In this document: piece by piece, positions 22,981 to 35,992 of the stretch
Numbering within the stretch: the first letter of the stretch is position 1
How the letters are laid out: every line of letters starts with the position of its first letter
Assembly: GCF_964340395.1 (NCBI RefSeq)
Contig: NC_135562.1
Location: forward strand, 14,993,796-15,031,295
Source of the DNA: Glandiceps talaboti
Lineage: Eukaryota; Hemichordata; Enteropneusta; Spengelidae
Reading direction: 5' to 3'
DNA length: 37,500 bases
The notes under the pieces: generated by a model
What the model was told of the DNA's origin: nothing
What the model saw: the letters and a program-made list of their open reading frames with translations, nothing else
The model's database searches: none
Position numbers and translations under genes: made by a program

Positions 22981-23313
22981 GGTTTTTGTTTGACTTTACA
23001 GATTTATCCAACCATTTATTTATATATATTTATTAAACAATTTTATCATGGCTTCCTACTTGTGAACTAAAAGTCTGTGTTTGTAACTCAAAACACTGCA
23101 AAAAGCTAAACAATGTGTAAAGGGTTTGTTATTGTACGTACAATAACATAAATTTTACACGTTTAGTTAATCTTTTGCAATTTAGTGAGTTACAAACAAG
23201 GACTTGGCATATGCTGTTTCACATTAATTTTTCAAGTAGAAAGCCATGATGGAATTGTTTTATAAATTAAAAATCCAAAATAAAAACCCAATCCTCATCC
23301 ATATGGCCACTTT
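22981..23313. mobile_element. Fold-back MITE family A, copy 2
   Basis: Centred on a perfect 20-bp palindrome, GTTATTGTACGTACAATAAC (23128-23147). The left arm has GGCTTCCTACTTG at 23050 and the right arm has the inverted CAAGTAGAAAGCC. The right arm continues to CCATATGGCCACTTT at 23313, equivalent to the left outer end of copy 1. The left outer end fades into the (GTCT)n microsatellite. Confidence 0.75.
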
Positions 23314-23468
23314 GAACAGTTTATTTCCAGGGTGCATTTCACGTTAACTATATGCTATGTGAGTGATTAAAAGAGAGTGGACAATAACAGATGTTTCAGT
23401 TTAGAATTCAAATAGTAAGGATGCAAGGTCAGCTCTATATTAAATCTGTATTTTTGTTTGTAGTAAAT

Positions 23469-23495
23469 ACCCGATCCTCATCCACATGGCCACTT
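23469..23495. repeat. Solo terminus of MITE family A
   Basis: CCCGATCCTCATCCACATGG followed by CCACTTT repeats, with two changes, the right end of copy 2 (23288-23313), 181 bp downstream. No second arm was found. Confidence 0.6.
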
Positions 23496-24004
23496 TAAAG
23501 AAAATGTTTTGATATAAGTGGATTTTTTACGTTTATTTATGAAAGGAGTAAAGTCTGTAATATTGTAGTTCTTGTGTTGAAGTTTTATTTCGCATTGAGA
23601 GATTGAATTTTGTGTAGCAATGGTTAGAGCTGTAACTGAGTATCTAAATACGGTACACAGGGATATTGAGATATAATTTACATAACCATGACAACAGTAA
23701 GAACTGAACACAACATATTCAGATGATCAATCAACGAAAAACTCCCAAACCTGACCATCGGATTGTTATATTTCGATACGAAACGAAAGAAGCCATTCTA
23801 GAGTGCGAGACGTGTGTGACCTTTTTGAACACCATTGGCAATACTATGCACTCGAACAGGTGGCAGAATCTGAATTCAAATCACAGTTACACGCCACAAG
23901 CTTCCTTTCTTGAACTTTGCCATTCGTCTTATTTTAGAGTAGTCACAACTCAGTTAGGATTGAATCTAGTTACTTGGTGTATATTAACGTCAATGTGGCA
24001 TCGC
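23496..24004. other. No gene recognised
   Basis: A 94-codon plus frame at 23723-24007 and a 77-codon minus frame at 23478-23711 have no recognisable domain. Neither has splice or poly(A) context that I could support. Confidence 0.35.
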
Positions 24005-24148
24005 TGAGGTCATTCGGGTAGAGCGATCTACTGTCTTGGTCCTCCGGCTGACAACTGAACGCAACACAAATTTCATCAGCTCTAAAACTGTTCTAAGAGA
24101 AAATTGTATCCCTTCGGCAGCCACAGAAAAACAGCTTGATGTAAAATA

Positions 24149-24190
<42 letters not shown>
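24005..24190 (+). mobile_element. Possible tRNA-derived SINE with an (ATCA)n tail
   Basis: GGTCATTCGGGTAGAGCG at 24009 resembles a tRNA D-arm and A box (compare AGCTCAGTCGGTAGAGCG). The sequence runs about 130 bp to TAAAATAAACAATCAATCAA and an (ATCA)n tail ending near 24190. No convincing B box was found, so this may be a decayed copy. Confidence 0.4.
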
Positions 24191-24192
<2 letters not shown>

Positions 24193-24268
24193 CTGTGAGA
24201 ATGAATGATTGAATCATCGATTGTTCGATCAATCCGTGATCAGTTGAAGGTGGAACTTATTAAAGCAA

Positions 24269-24636
24269 TTAGGCCAAACAAATATTTTTAAAAACAATTG
24301 TGTGTTTCTGCTAACACAACCGACCCTAGTTTAAGCCTCCTACCCTAAACATTTTTTAAAACATTTAAAACAAAAAGATAATAAAATTATCTGTCTTCTT
24401 GACCTTCATGCATGCACACCTGCTTTCTTTCCCCAGTGATGCCTGCACATATTTCATCAAACTATATCACAGAAGGGGTACTCCTACCAATATTTTGTTT
24501 GCTTTTGGGTTGAAGCAATGTTTGTCAAAAATAAAAACAATCAAAAAGATGAAATAAGATAAACTAAAATCCCGACCTACCTAAACCCTATTTTCTGAGG
24601 CCGTGTTATCAAAAAGACAATTATTTGTTTAGTTGG
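24269..24636. mobile_element. TTAGGCC-ended MITE family B, copy 2
   Basis: Starts TTAGGCCAAACAAATATTTT and has CCGACCCTAGTTTAAG, CTGCTTTCTTTCCCCAG and CCCGACCTACCTAAACCC, ending near an inverted AAACAAATAATTGTC. The body is collinear with copy 3 (34751-35067). Confidence 0.7.
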
Positions 24637-24961
24637 AAGATTGAAACGAGTAGATGGACGAGGTGAGGATGGTGACCTGTATACGTAGGTATCATCTGAA
24701 CCCTAGAATTATTAAAGGGGCCTGGGACAGATCTGAACAGTTTTGTTGTATTTTATTTTTGTTTCAGCTGAAAAAATCCCACCATTTAGTTTACTTATAT
24801 TGAAACACTATTAATTATCACTCGTAATAGTGAGATCTGTAGCAAAACTGGACAACGTCAGTCAAGTAATTCATGACGTCATTTTGGATGCACCCATAAC
24901 TGCTGCTATCATTACCATAAAGTACACTAGCTTGAAATCCACAGATAGATTACAGGACATG

Positions 24962-25183
24962 CCTGTAACAGGCCTTGTGCAGATCCAGTAACAGAGTATC
25001 TGAAACACAATGCTGTTACAGGGTCTGTAAATGTGGTAAGATTTCACAGTCGTTGGCAAAGGCATATGATTTCTGGCGACATGCATTGTAGTGATCACAT
25101 GGCTGAAACAGGGATGTAAAAAACAAATTCAGAGATGTGTCTACAAGTTCTGTTACCGGGTTTGTAAATTTGGTCAGATTTCA
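24962..25183. repeat. Degenerate direct repeats
   Basis: CTGTTACAGGGTCTGTAAAT at 25012 and CTGTTACCGGGTTTGTAAAT at 25150 continue in parallel for about 34 bp. A related palindrome, GCCTGTAACAGGC, lies at 24961. Origin unknown. Confidence 0.5.
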
Positions 25184-26165
25184 GTACTATTTACAGACAT
25201 GTAACCCTTCTGTTGGAACAGGTATGTATACAGGTGTGTCATTTCTGCGCATGTCTCACAAATATGCTATTTCAATGTTTAGAGTGCGTTTCTTTCTAAA
25301 CACACGATATATCAGCCCTGTGTTGACACCATACACCCATGTACACGTACTAGGTACTGTCACGTGACGTACTGTCCTATGACATGCCTGTATATACACA
25401 TTAATGTGCCACTCACAAAGTGTATACTCTCACCCCTCTGTTGATAGGCCTGTGGTCACAGCTGTTACAACCCTGTACCATTTTCACTGGCAGAGACCTG
25501 TACCACGAGAATGATACTGGGCCTTACTGGTACAGGAGTGACGTTTTATTTTGTTTGGTGAATACACCTACACGATTCGTTCAACGGTGTATGGTTCTAT
25601 ACTCCTTTCAATGTACAAATCTACATAAATATAACTATATATCTCTAGATGGCGCAATTTCTCATATAGGTGGATTTAGTGAGAAACGGCATTATCTAAG
25701 AAACTAAAATCAAGGTCAGTGATTGATTCTATTAATTAATCGTTCAATATTTCGTTGTCTTCTTGTGGAACAAATCAATTAAATTTCACACGACCAAGTT
25801 ATTACTGAGTGCGCCCCCTGGTGTAGATTCAAAGTATGCTGGTGGCAGAAGTGCTTCCTAAAGTAAATGCATTTTTTTCTTCTTATTTTACGTACACCTA
25901 GCCGATCAGTTTCTCATAATATTTTTGCCGCATAACCAATTTATCCCTCAGGGTGGGGGGGGGGGGGGGTGAGTCGATTGGGTCACCTCAACGATGTGTC
26001 TAAACCCAGTGCGACAAATCAACTCTGTGATTCATTCACTCTTTAGGTTATGTATGTCTCGGTTCATATATCAGATTGGTCTATTTACCAAAGAGCTTGT
26101 ACCTCACTGGTTAATAATCGGCGTATTTCGACGATATGAAATACATACCACACTACACTAGTACA
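25184..26165. other. No gene recognised; G15 run at 25955-25969
   Basis: Holds a 95-codon plus frame (25420-25707) without a recognisable domain, and a run of 15 G. Nothing else is supported. Confidence 0.35.
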
Positions 26166-26226
26166 CGACCACACCACACCACACCACACCACACCACACC
26201 ACAGACAGACAGACAGACAGGCAGAA

Positions 26227-26272
<46 letters not shown>
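26166..26272. repeat. (CCACA)n and (GACA)n microsatellites
   Basis: About seven CCACA pentamers (26169-26201), then (GACA)n with one GCAGAAACA interruption. Confidence 0.97.
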
Positions 26273-26508
26273 GTTGTCATTTCTGTACACACAGCAACAG
26301 GTGGTCGTCTTCTCCACACCTTTATATACGTGTACACGTACAACTACTGTTGTGACGACCAACACAGTTCATGCATCACATAACATACATATATACATCA
26401 CCTCGGTCCTCTGGAAGGACAGTATACAGCTATGACGTCACATTTTAAATCATAACAGTATTGATAACAAAACTTAAAAGCAAGATACACACTCACATTC
26501 ATCCTGTA

Positions 26509-26546
<38 letters not shown>

Positions 26547-26570
26547 TTGTTGTTGTTATTGTTGTTGTTG
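26509..26570. repeat. (TTG)n microsatellite
   Basis: Nearly perfect TTG trinucleotides with two interruptions. Confidence 0.96.
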
Positions 26571-27731
<1,161 letters not shown>

Positions 27732-28158
27732 GGGGTACAAAGTGTCGGAACACCCTCATCAAAAATAACCAGCGTACAGGTGTATTACATGTATTTGTTG
27801 GTATTTTGTTTCCTCAACTTCCTTTTAAGAACTTATCTAAACGTTATAACTACCTCACTCTAAAAAAAATTACTATTGTATAAAAGCAAATACCTTAATT
27901 TCTTCTGTGCTAAAGGGAATAAATTAAAATACACTAAAATTCAAACAGATACTTTTTTCCTGTATTTTGAGTTAAATACAGGTGCGTCCATTCAAAGTAT
28001 ACGTGAACATAGGCTTTGGTAAATACAGACATCGCATTTATGTATTTATTCACCGGTACGCTAGTTTTATACTGGGTTAATATGTTTTTTTTCTGTATTC
28101 ACCGTTAATACAGGCTATGGTCAGCTCTTGTTCACTTTGTATTTAAAGGTGATTTCAA

Positions 28159-28530
28159 ATGCTCCATACCACAACCTTGGAAAATATTCTTTATATGTCT
28201 CTTGACCAGCAAATGCAAGCTAGTATTCATTATTACATGATAAGTGAGAGAAAAAAGTTAAACACTGGTGATCAGCGGCCGACCCTGAGCAGCAAGGAAT
28301 TTAGTGCAGTATGTAAACTTATACATGTACGAGATAGAAACGCTGTTTTTCAAATTACGTCCGATCCATATCAAGCAGTCTGTCAATTCAATAGTCGTCC
28401 TGTCATCCAGCAAATCTCTCCAATAGGAAATGACAGCATCTCTAGTTTGAAACATGAGAGGGAAAAATTTAAAACAGTTGACAGCAAAACTTCCAAATAT
28501 CCTACACGGGGGGAGAGCTGTTCTTGTTGA
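28159..28530 (+). CDS. Hypothetical protein, 123 codons, unassigned
   Basis: A continuous plus-strand frame in non-repetitive sequence, from ATG at 28159 to TGA at 28530. The product is hydrophilic with mixed charge, includes KLIHVRDRNAVFQITSDPYQ and ends GESCSC. No domain, signal peptide or membrane segment was recognised. AATAAA lies 390 bp downstream (28920-28925). One frame of this length is not surprising by chance in AT-rich DNA of this size, and a 94-codon minus frame overlaps it. It could be a single-exon gene, a terminal exon, or nothing. Confidence 0.25.
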   Translation: MLHTTTLENILYMSLDQQMQASIHYYMISERKKLNTGDQRPTLSSKEFSAVCKLIHVRDRNAVFQITSDPYQAVCQFNSRPVIQQISPIGNDSISSLKHEREKFKTVDSKTSKYPTRGESCSC

Positions 28531-29779
28531 TAAAGTTTTCAATCGTTTTTACTTTGAACAGTTCATCAATTAAAAGACTCTAGATCTGCCGCAGACGTAA
28601 GGAAGAGAAAATGAAATGAAACTCCGGGGTGTCCGGAAACTGAGTAAAACTATTAGTTCGACTATCACAATAATGCACGTATCTACTTCACGTTTTAATT
28701 GTATTTTTTTTTCTGTCAGATCAAAAATGTACAAAATACTGCATCGTAGAATAACCATATTGTTGCTATTATTCTGAATGGAAATAGTATAGTTGCGATA
28801 TTTACTCTCTGTTTGTCACTTTTGTATAATCACAGACTTAAGCATCTTCCCTGTTTGTGGTACAATATAACATTGTCATATACGAGAAAGATATACTGAC
28901 TGTGATCACCGTCATATCAAATAAAACATTTTAAAATGTGTTTTGATAGATGTGTTTCTTTGTTCGAGTCATTGATCTCTGTTTAAGCTTGCTTGATCTT
29001 TGACTAATAATATCAAGGTCAAGTTTTTGACACTAATTGCCCAGGTTGGGTTTGAACGATGTTTTGATGTAAGCTCACAGCGTAAAAATTTGGAAAGCGG
29101 GAGTCCCGCTGGGAGGATGAATAAAACACAGTACTTTGAATAGTAATATACACAGTTCAACATTTGGAGTACATGTATGTAATATTAACCCCCTCCAGTG
29201 ACAGACACAAGCGAAAAATAAATATGGCGGCGACTGCATATAAACGACCACTTTTGTATTTCTTTTGGTAAATATAGTCATTTAGCTCACTAAATATTAG
29301 ATTAATCTACTAATAAATACCAATTCTGTGATTCCAATCCAAAATATAGTCAAGATTCAATTTTTTTTTACAAAAAACAGGAATTTTGGTCAAAATTGAT
29401 TTTAGCGGGAAAGGGATTCTATTGAAGAGCTTTAATGCGGGTTGCAGGAAAACTATGTCACGAAAGTTACATGTCATACTTTTAGTAGGTGATGTAGAAA
29501 GCTTTATACCTGCAGGAAGATAGGCAGTTACTGAATAGTGTACAGAGGGATAACAACATCAGGTTAAGTACCATAAAAGCACGAACAGCCCGATCGCATT
29601 ATCAGGGCACAATTTTAAAATGTCAATTTAAAATGGGTAAAATATTCATCACCCTTGTTGATCGAACGAATTTGGTATGTATAAACGAATACGCAGTTCA
29701 ACTACTAAGACAAGCATATTGAGCTTTCGATCAACAGACGATTCTTATCCATATACTCTTAAATTACGTTCTTATCAAT
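28531..29779. other. No feature recognised
   Basis: AT-rich, single-copy-looking. Short frames only. Confidence 0.35.
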
Positions 29780-29850
29780 TTTTGCTACATTTTATCATCT
29801 GGAGTGACAAAAATTTTGCTAACATTTTTTCTACATTTTATCTTCTGTCC
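29780..29850 (-). repeat. 43-bp minisatellite family, two inverted copies
   Basis: GCTACATTTTATCATCTGG at 29783 and TCTACATTTTATCTTCTG at about 29830 are reverse complements of the CAGACGATAAAATGTAGC unit of the array at 34 kb, including the intervening ACAAAAATTTTGCTAACA. Confidence 0.7.
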
Positions 29851-29912
29851 GACTTAAAACGTTAAAATCAATTGAGCCTTTTAGTTTGTCGGAATTGAAA
29901 ACGAAAAGAAAA

Positions 29913-30151
<239 letters not shown>

Positions 30152-30269
30152 ATTGATACCCATATTCATCTTAAAAGGATATAAGTAATAACCTTTCTAA
30201 GTAAAACGGTACATGTATATTATGTAAGAGATAGAGATAGATCAGATTTCGGTAACCACGTTGCCTTAG

Positions 30270-30642
30270 GAAGCCTTCAGCATTTACAAGGGGTCGAAGG
30301 AATCGGGGGGGGGGGGTGTCGGTCACATTTTACAAACCTGTTCTTGGGGGAGGGTCATATTTTACATTATAATGTTTGGGGGAGGGTCACATTTTACAAT
30401 CCGTAGTTTTGTGACCAAATTGAAGATTCAATTATTGTCAATTTGTTTCGTGTGTTTTGAGATGCAAAAGTGAGATGAGCACTCAACATTTATTTGTACG
30501 AGTACTTTACATGCCAAAATACAAAAATTAAAAATACATAAAACATTATATTGTAAGAAAATTGTTTCATAAAACGATGCATTTTGTTGAGTGTACCATC
30601 TCACCTTATCACTCACACTGTCTGTGAATGTTGTTGTTAAAA

Positions 30643-30686
<44 letters not shown>

Positions 30687-30705
30687 CGATGATGACGACG
30701 ACGAC

Positions 30706-30743
<38 letters not shown>

Positions 30744-31252
30744 AGTTTTGAATGTCATGATTTAGTTTTGAATGTCATAGAGAACACGGACAGTGATACA
30801 TGTACTGACTCAAGTAGTACCAGTGAATCAGATTAGAGTGGCACTGATAATGGCAATACTGAAGGTGAAGGTAATATCATGGAACCTTTACAAGTGACCA
30901 GATCAGACAGAGTATGCACAACATGGAAAGCACGTTTTAGATACTAACTAGATTGTGTATGATTATAAGAGAAAGGTAACTAGCCAGTCTTTTACTGTTT
31001 GTCATTTTATATGTACAAATATTGCTTTCTAATACAGAGTCAAAATCATTTAATTTGTATGTATACATATAATGGGAATATTGATTAACGTTCAGTATAT
31101 GCAATTGTCATGGGGAGGGTCATGTTTTACAAAATGGGACAAAGGGGAGGGTCACTTTTTACAAATGGAGAATGGGGGAGGGTCATGTTTTACTTGACAG
31201 ACCTTGTGTGATGTCCTCCGCCCCCGCCCCCTTGTAAATACTGAAGGCTCTC
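30270..31252. mobile_element. Non-autonomous TIR element, about 983 bp, next to TTAA
   Basis: The left end reads AAGCCTTCAGCATTTACAAG followed by GGG, and the right end is its inverted relative, CCCCCTTGTAAATACTGAAG followed by GCT. Outside lie TTAG (30266-30269) and TTAA (31253-31256), suggesting a TTAA target with one mutated flank. Three direct copies of GGGTCAYRTTTTACAA-like words sit near each end. The middle holds (GAT)n and an acidic, Ser/Asp-rich relic frame with stops. No transposase was recognised. Confidence 0.55.
30642..30780. repeat. (GAT)n and a 20-bp tandem duplication
   Basis: About 100 bp of GAT with GAC variants, followed by two copies of TTTAGTTTTGAATGTCAT at 30741 and 30761. 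Confidence 0.96.
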
Positions 31253-31256
31253 TTAA

Positions 31257-33120
31257 AACGCGGGAGATTTTAGGTCATCGTATTGTTTGACTACACCTGT
31301 TAAATGTGATGTGTTCTCATTTACAAGCTGGCTCGTGGTCGAATTTATATTGAAGTGATTTGCAATAGACACGGGCTATTGTTTCAAAAGACATCTATAT
31401 TTTACCACAGTGTTAAATGATGTAGTACACAGATAGAAACTCTTTCTATTGGCAGTTCGTAGTAATAATTTTATCGTTATTGCGATTTACGATTTATCGG
31501 CAGGCTCCAGTAACATTACGTTTTATCAAGTTCAAGATCAAAATCCTACTAACTCTGCTTCTTTTCATCGCCAATTGCCATGACAACAATCTGACCAGAA
31601 TGGCTAAATATTTTTTTGCGTGACTGTCATTTTACCAGATAGTCGCCAATTCATTTACATTGTATTGCACATTGTATACTTTCAGGCATCTCAGAGAAAG
31701 AATATTATTGTACTTCAATATCTATAGCATGTAGATATGTTGGCAGGCTTTTTGTTGAGCAAGCTGACGGTTTGTTTCTTCTCAACTGGTTCCCACTGTA
31801 AAACTAACACGCAAATGCTGAAATGCCACTATTGCGTTTCCACGCCATGGTTTATACCGTGATGGTCTCGACGGTTGTATGTAAGGGCCGGGTATGAAGG
31901 ATGACGATGAAGGTGATGTATACTGGGCGATCTGTATATATGACAGGAGTGGGAGTGGGGGTGCGGTGGGGGGGGGGGGCCTAGTTGGTTATGACGGTGA
32001 TGATATCTGTAGTGATGTTGAATACAGCATAGGAAACTAAGCTGTGCAGAATCGAGAGTCATAACAGGTACTAACAGTTGTTGCTTGTATTGTGACGTTT
32101 CCTAAAGAGGGTAATTTATATACATTACACTTGTTGCATGTACATGTGTTTTTTGAAGTCAATACCAAATTGAACTCGTGCGCTATATATTCCACACGCA
32201 GTGCACACCCATGATATGATGCACGTTTTTTGTTTTGTATATCACAGTTATTATATGGATATGTGGTGTCTTAAGGGTTGTCTTTCTTTCAAATCAACCT
32301 CTGCGAAAGACAGACACATGCAACAATGTTATCCGCTTGACTGTTGGTACGTATACTGTGTAGCTTAAAGTTCCTTGGCAGCTTAATTTGGCTGGCCATG
32401 AACTTAGAAATAACAGTTGCCTGATCAGTCAGGTATGAAAATCAATGACAATAATACATAATACCTTCCAGAAACCAACATACCATATAACGTACCGTAT
32501 AATTGCAATTTCACAGATCAATTCACATTGAAATTACGTGCGGTTTGACTGTAAACTATACGCTTTTGTCTTCACAATGTTTACACGAGTGTCATCGACT
32601 ACAAATTCATTTAGCTTACACCCTTGCCGAGAAATAAGTTTGGCTTTAACAGTTTTCTGGAAATGTGACGTCACAGTCGACATTTGGTGTTTAATAACTT
32701 TTTCATGGTTGTAATAAAATTGTCTCAAAGAACAAACCTAGTAATAATTAAACATCTATCTTGAAGCATAACAAAATACAAGTCACTAATTTCAAAGTAA
32801 GGAATTTAATATAGATGAGGTCAAACTCAAGGCGATATGTACTGAAAATCTTGTTTCCTGTACTTGTTAAGATTTATTTATCTTTCAAAGTTTGGACATA
32901 ATATGAAGATCAAACTTGCTGAAGGTACAAGTTTTCGTCTGGTCTAAAGACAATAACAACTAAATGAATGAATTAACAAACAACAGTTCCCTCTTCAAAA
33001 TTGAAATGTTTATAACATGACAAGGTATCACATATATGCATATGTTAATACCGTTAATACCATGGAAGCAAACGAATGACAACCCAGACCGCTACATACT
33101 TGCATGGATGCACACATGCA
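31257..33120. other. No gene recognised
   Basis: Non-repetitive apart from a G-run at about 31967-31979. The Pro/His-rich minus frame over that run (31829-32062) is compositional. Confidence 0.35.
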
Positions 33121-33185
33121 TACCTGCCTACCTACCTCCATCCATCCATCCATGCATACATACATACATACATACATACATACAT

Positions 33186-33232
<47 letters not shown>

Positions 33233-33341
33233 TACATACATACATACATACATACATACATACATACACACATACACACATACACACATACACACATACA
33301 TACATACATACATACATACATACATACATACATACATACAT
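33121..33341. repeat. (CCAT)n, (ACAT)n, (AC)n compound microsatellite
   Basis: CTAC and CCAT words, then ACAT tetramers with an (AC)n core at about 33202-33228 and mixed ACAC/ACAT to the right. Confidence 0.97.
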
Positions 33342-34069
33342 TTAAACTGTAAGATACATATCTATATTATTATCATGATGACAAATGAACCAAAGACAAA
33401 TTCCCGCTTTAGTTTTTTATTATTGCAAAATAGTGTATCTTAGATTCTTTTTCCATGGATTGGGAACTTTTTCCACGATAGAAAGTGACACGAGTGTCAA
33501 GACCTTCTCAACAGTATCACGGCCGTAGCAACGCTCTATGCAGCGACGGACACAAATGTAATATCTGTACATGCAAAACTTACAGTGACTGACTAAATTG
33601 TGTACTGTATGAGATAGTTGTAATATTTTACTGCGCAAGAAATATTGACCTGTACTGTAACGTACAGGCTATGATGAGCTATAGGACAGACTGTCTGTGC
33701 GTACTTCTCTGTAAGATCTGATAGAGAAATGGTGTACGTTTAGGCGACAGACAATAGTCAGCAGGCAGGCTTCCTTATGAAAAAGAACGATTTTTTTTTT
33801 CATCATTGTGATATTTCGCAAATTTATCATTTTCAAAATTTAATATACTAATAAATCTGACAAAATCGAAATCACAAACTGTTTTACTTGGAACTTTCAA
33901 AACTGGATTCAAAATGCATGAGAATATTGTCTTGTCTGGACTTATTATCTCCGTTTAAATGTTAAAATTAAAAAGAGTGAAACCTGATGAAACAAAATAC
34001 TGGCTCGACAAAAAATCCCATTAATATTGCTACATTGTATCGTGTGTTTGGAAAAATATCTCTGTTTAT
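33342..34069. other. No feature recognised
   Basis: AT-rich, with a 72-codon minus frame of no recognisable type. Confidence 0.35.
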
Positions 34070-34520
34070 AAGATTTTTGTTGAGCCAGACGATAAAATGT
34101 AGCACTGTTGGCAAGATATTTGTTGACCCAGACAATAAAATTAATGTGGCACCTTTGTAAAATATTTGTTAAGTCAGACGATAAAATGTAGCACTGTTGG
34201 AAAGATTTTTGTGAAGTCAGACGACAAAATGCAGCACCGTTTCAAGGTTGAGCCAGACGATAAAATGTGGTACCTTTTGTAAGATTTTTGTTGCGCCAAA
34301 CGATAAAATGTAGCACTGTTGGAAATATTTTTGTTGAGCCAAGCGATAAAATGTAGCACTGTTGGTAAGATTTTTGTTGAGCCAGACGATAAAATGTAGC
34401 ACTGTTGGAAATATTTTTGTTGAGCCAGACGATAAAATGTAGCACTGTTGGCAAGATATTTGTTGATCCAGACGATAAAATTAATATGGCACCGTTTGTA
34501 AGATTTTTGTTGATCCAGAC
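34070..34520 (+). repeat. 43-bp minisatellite, about 10 copies
   Basis: The unit is GACGATAAAATGTAGCACTG, then TTGGAAAGATTTTTGTTGAG, then CCA. GATAAAA cores at 34091, 34134, 34180, 34223, 34259, 34302, 34345, 34388, 34431 and 34474 are mostly 43 bp apart. Minus-strand frames reading LHFIVWLNKN repeats are artefacts. Confidence 0.95.
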
Positions 34521-34708
34521 GACTGTTTGTTTCGTGTTTCGTGATGTTAACTACCAGGTAGACTAAAAACGTTTAGTTACACTTTTGCTTCAAGTTAAGT
34601 TCTTCGCATCACGATGTTATCAATAAATACCGGTATGATCACGAATCCTAGAACAGCTTGTTTTTACCCTTCGGAGTTATTGTATCTACAACTTAAACTA
34701 GATTGCTG

Positions 34709-34723
34709 CCCCCCCCCCCCCCC
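34709..34723. repeat. Run of 15 C
   Basis: Homopolymer just outside MITE family B copy 3. Confidence 0.95.
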
Positions 34724-34750
34724 ACACGTCATTGTAATGACCAAACCCAA

Positions 34751-35067
34751 TAAGGCAAAATGACAAAAAATTTGGGTATTTCGATAACCCTAGTTTAAGT
34801 CACAGATACTAACATTTTGTAAACATTTAAGTTGAGAAGTTCTGTCTTCCCGACCTTACTCTGCCTTGCTGAACGTCTGCTTTCTTTCCCCAGCGATGTC
34901 TGTACAAATTTCATAAAAAATCGAACGGGTAATCTGGCCAACATTTCATTTGTTTTCGGGTCGAAGCAATATTATTTCAAATTTAAGAATTAAAAAAGAT
35001 AATGATAAAATAAAATAAAGTCCAGACCTACCTACACTATTTTCACAATTATTCTTTTTCCGCCTAA
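34751..35067. mobile_element. TTAGGCC-ended MITE family B, copy 3
   Basis: Shares GATAACCCTAGTTTAAG, CTGCTTTCTTTCCCCAGCG, TTCGGGTCGAAGCAAT and AGACCTACCTA with copy 2 in the same order. The right end is CTTTTTCCGCCTAA, an inverted relative of the TTAGGCC left end. Confidence 0.7.
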
Positions 35068-35726
35068 TCACGAAATTCTTAAAATATTTATAAATTTTAC
35101 CAGCTCCTCCGAATAAGTGATACTAGATTTTAACAAATATTTTGTGTTTTTGTGCTTTCAAAACATAAATTCACACAGTTTGACTTTACTTATCAATTTA
35201 TTATATACCTCAGTCTTTTGTATACATCTGTGATTTGCTTTGTTCTTTATTCTGTAACACCTGTATTTGGGGCCAATGTCCTTGAAGCAAAAATAAGTAA
35301 GTATAACCATAAAGTTATGGACTGTGTGCCTTTAAGATATAACGTCTGTACTGCCGTTTTCACAGCGCCTGGCTTATTTTGATAATGCTCAGCCCCTCTG
35401 ACAGGAACTATCCGCAAACACATGTTTTAAATCTTCCAGAATTGTAACTATATGTATTGGCTATGAATAGTCATCAAGTGTTAGTGTTTTTACTTAAAAG
35501 ACTTCCAAAAAAATGAAAATAAAAGAACCAACCAAAAAATGGTGATAAATTTAATTGTCCGTGTTTCCCTTTCCACTCGTGTCTGGTTGGTGATAATACT
35601 AGCTGATGATCACGTCGACTCGCGTTTCGTTTTTGTTCACTGAATATATAATCAAGAGCTATCCAGTAAGAATCTTATGTTTACTCAAACATTTTCGGCA
35701 ATTTTTGATAGAATTAGAGGGGATAT
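35068..35726. other. No feature recognised
   Basis: A 76-codon plus frame at 35152-35382 has no recognisable domain. Confidence 0.35.
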
Positions 35727-35992
35727 TTAGTGAATAGCGAGGGTCAATCCGAGCATTGAAACCGTGCGACTCAGAGCGTGTGAAAACCGTACGCAGTCAT
35801 AATCGTCGCAAATGATAGCTTCTAGCGTGTTACTTAGAACTTTGCGGAATGGATTCCATCCGTAAGGGCCAAGTTGGTGATTTCTATTCAAACGAACCGC
35901 CCCTGGAAAGTCCCAATCTATTGTATTGCTTCTCGCAGATAATACCACCCATTTGGGGGGATCATTCGACGACGGTCTCTCAAAGTGTTATG
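35727..35992 (-). other. CpG-rich segment with an open minus-strand frame, unassigned
   Basis: The minus-strand frame is open from after a stop at about 35991 to TAA at 35727 (about 87 codons) and includes DWDFPGAVRLNRNHQLGPYG and NPFRKVLSNTLE. It has no in-frame ATG near its start, so it would need to be an exon. CpG and GC are higher than in the flanks. No family was recognised and no clear acceptor was found. Confidence 0.25.

Noticed and set aside
34174-34454. Minus-strand frames with repeated LHFIVWLNKN
   Set aside because: They follow the 43-bp minisatellite, whose period is not a multiple of three, so the same words appear in several frames.
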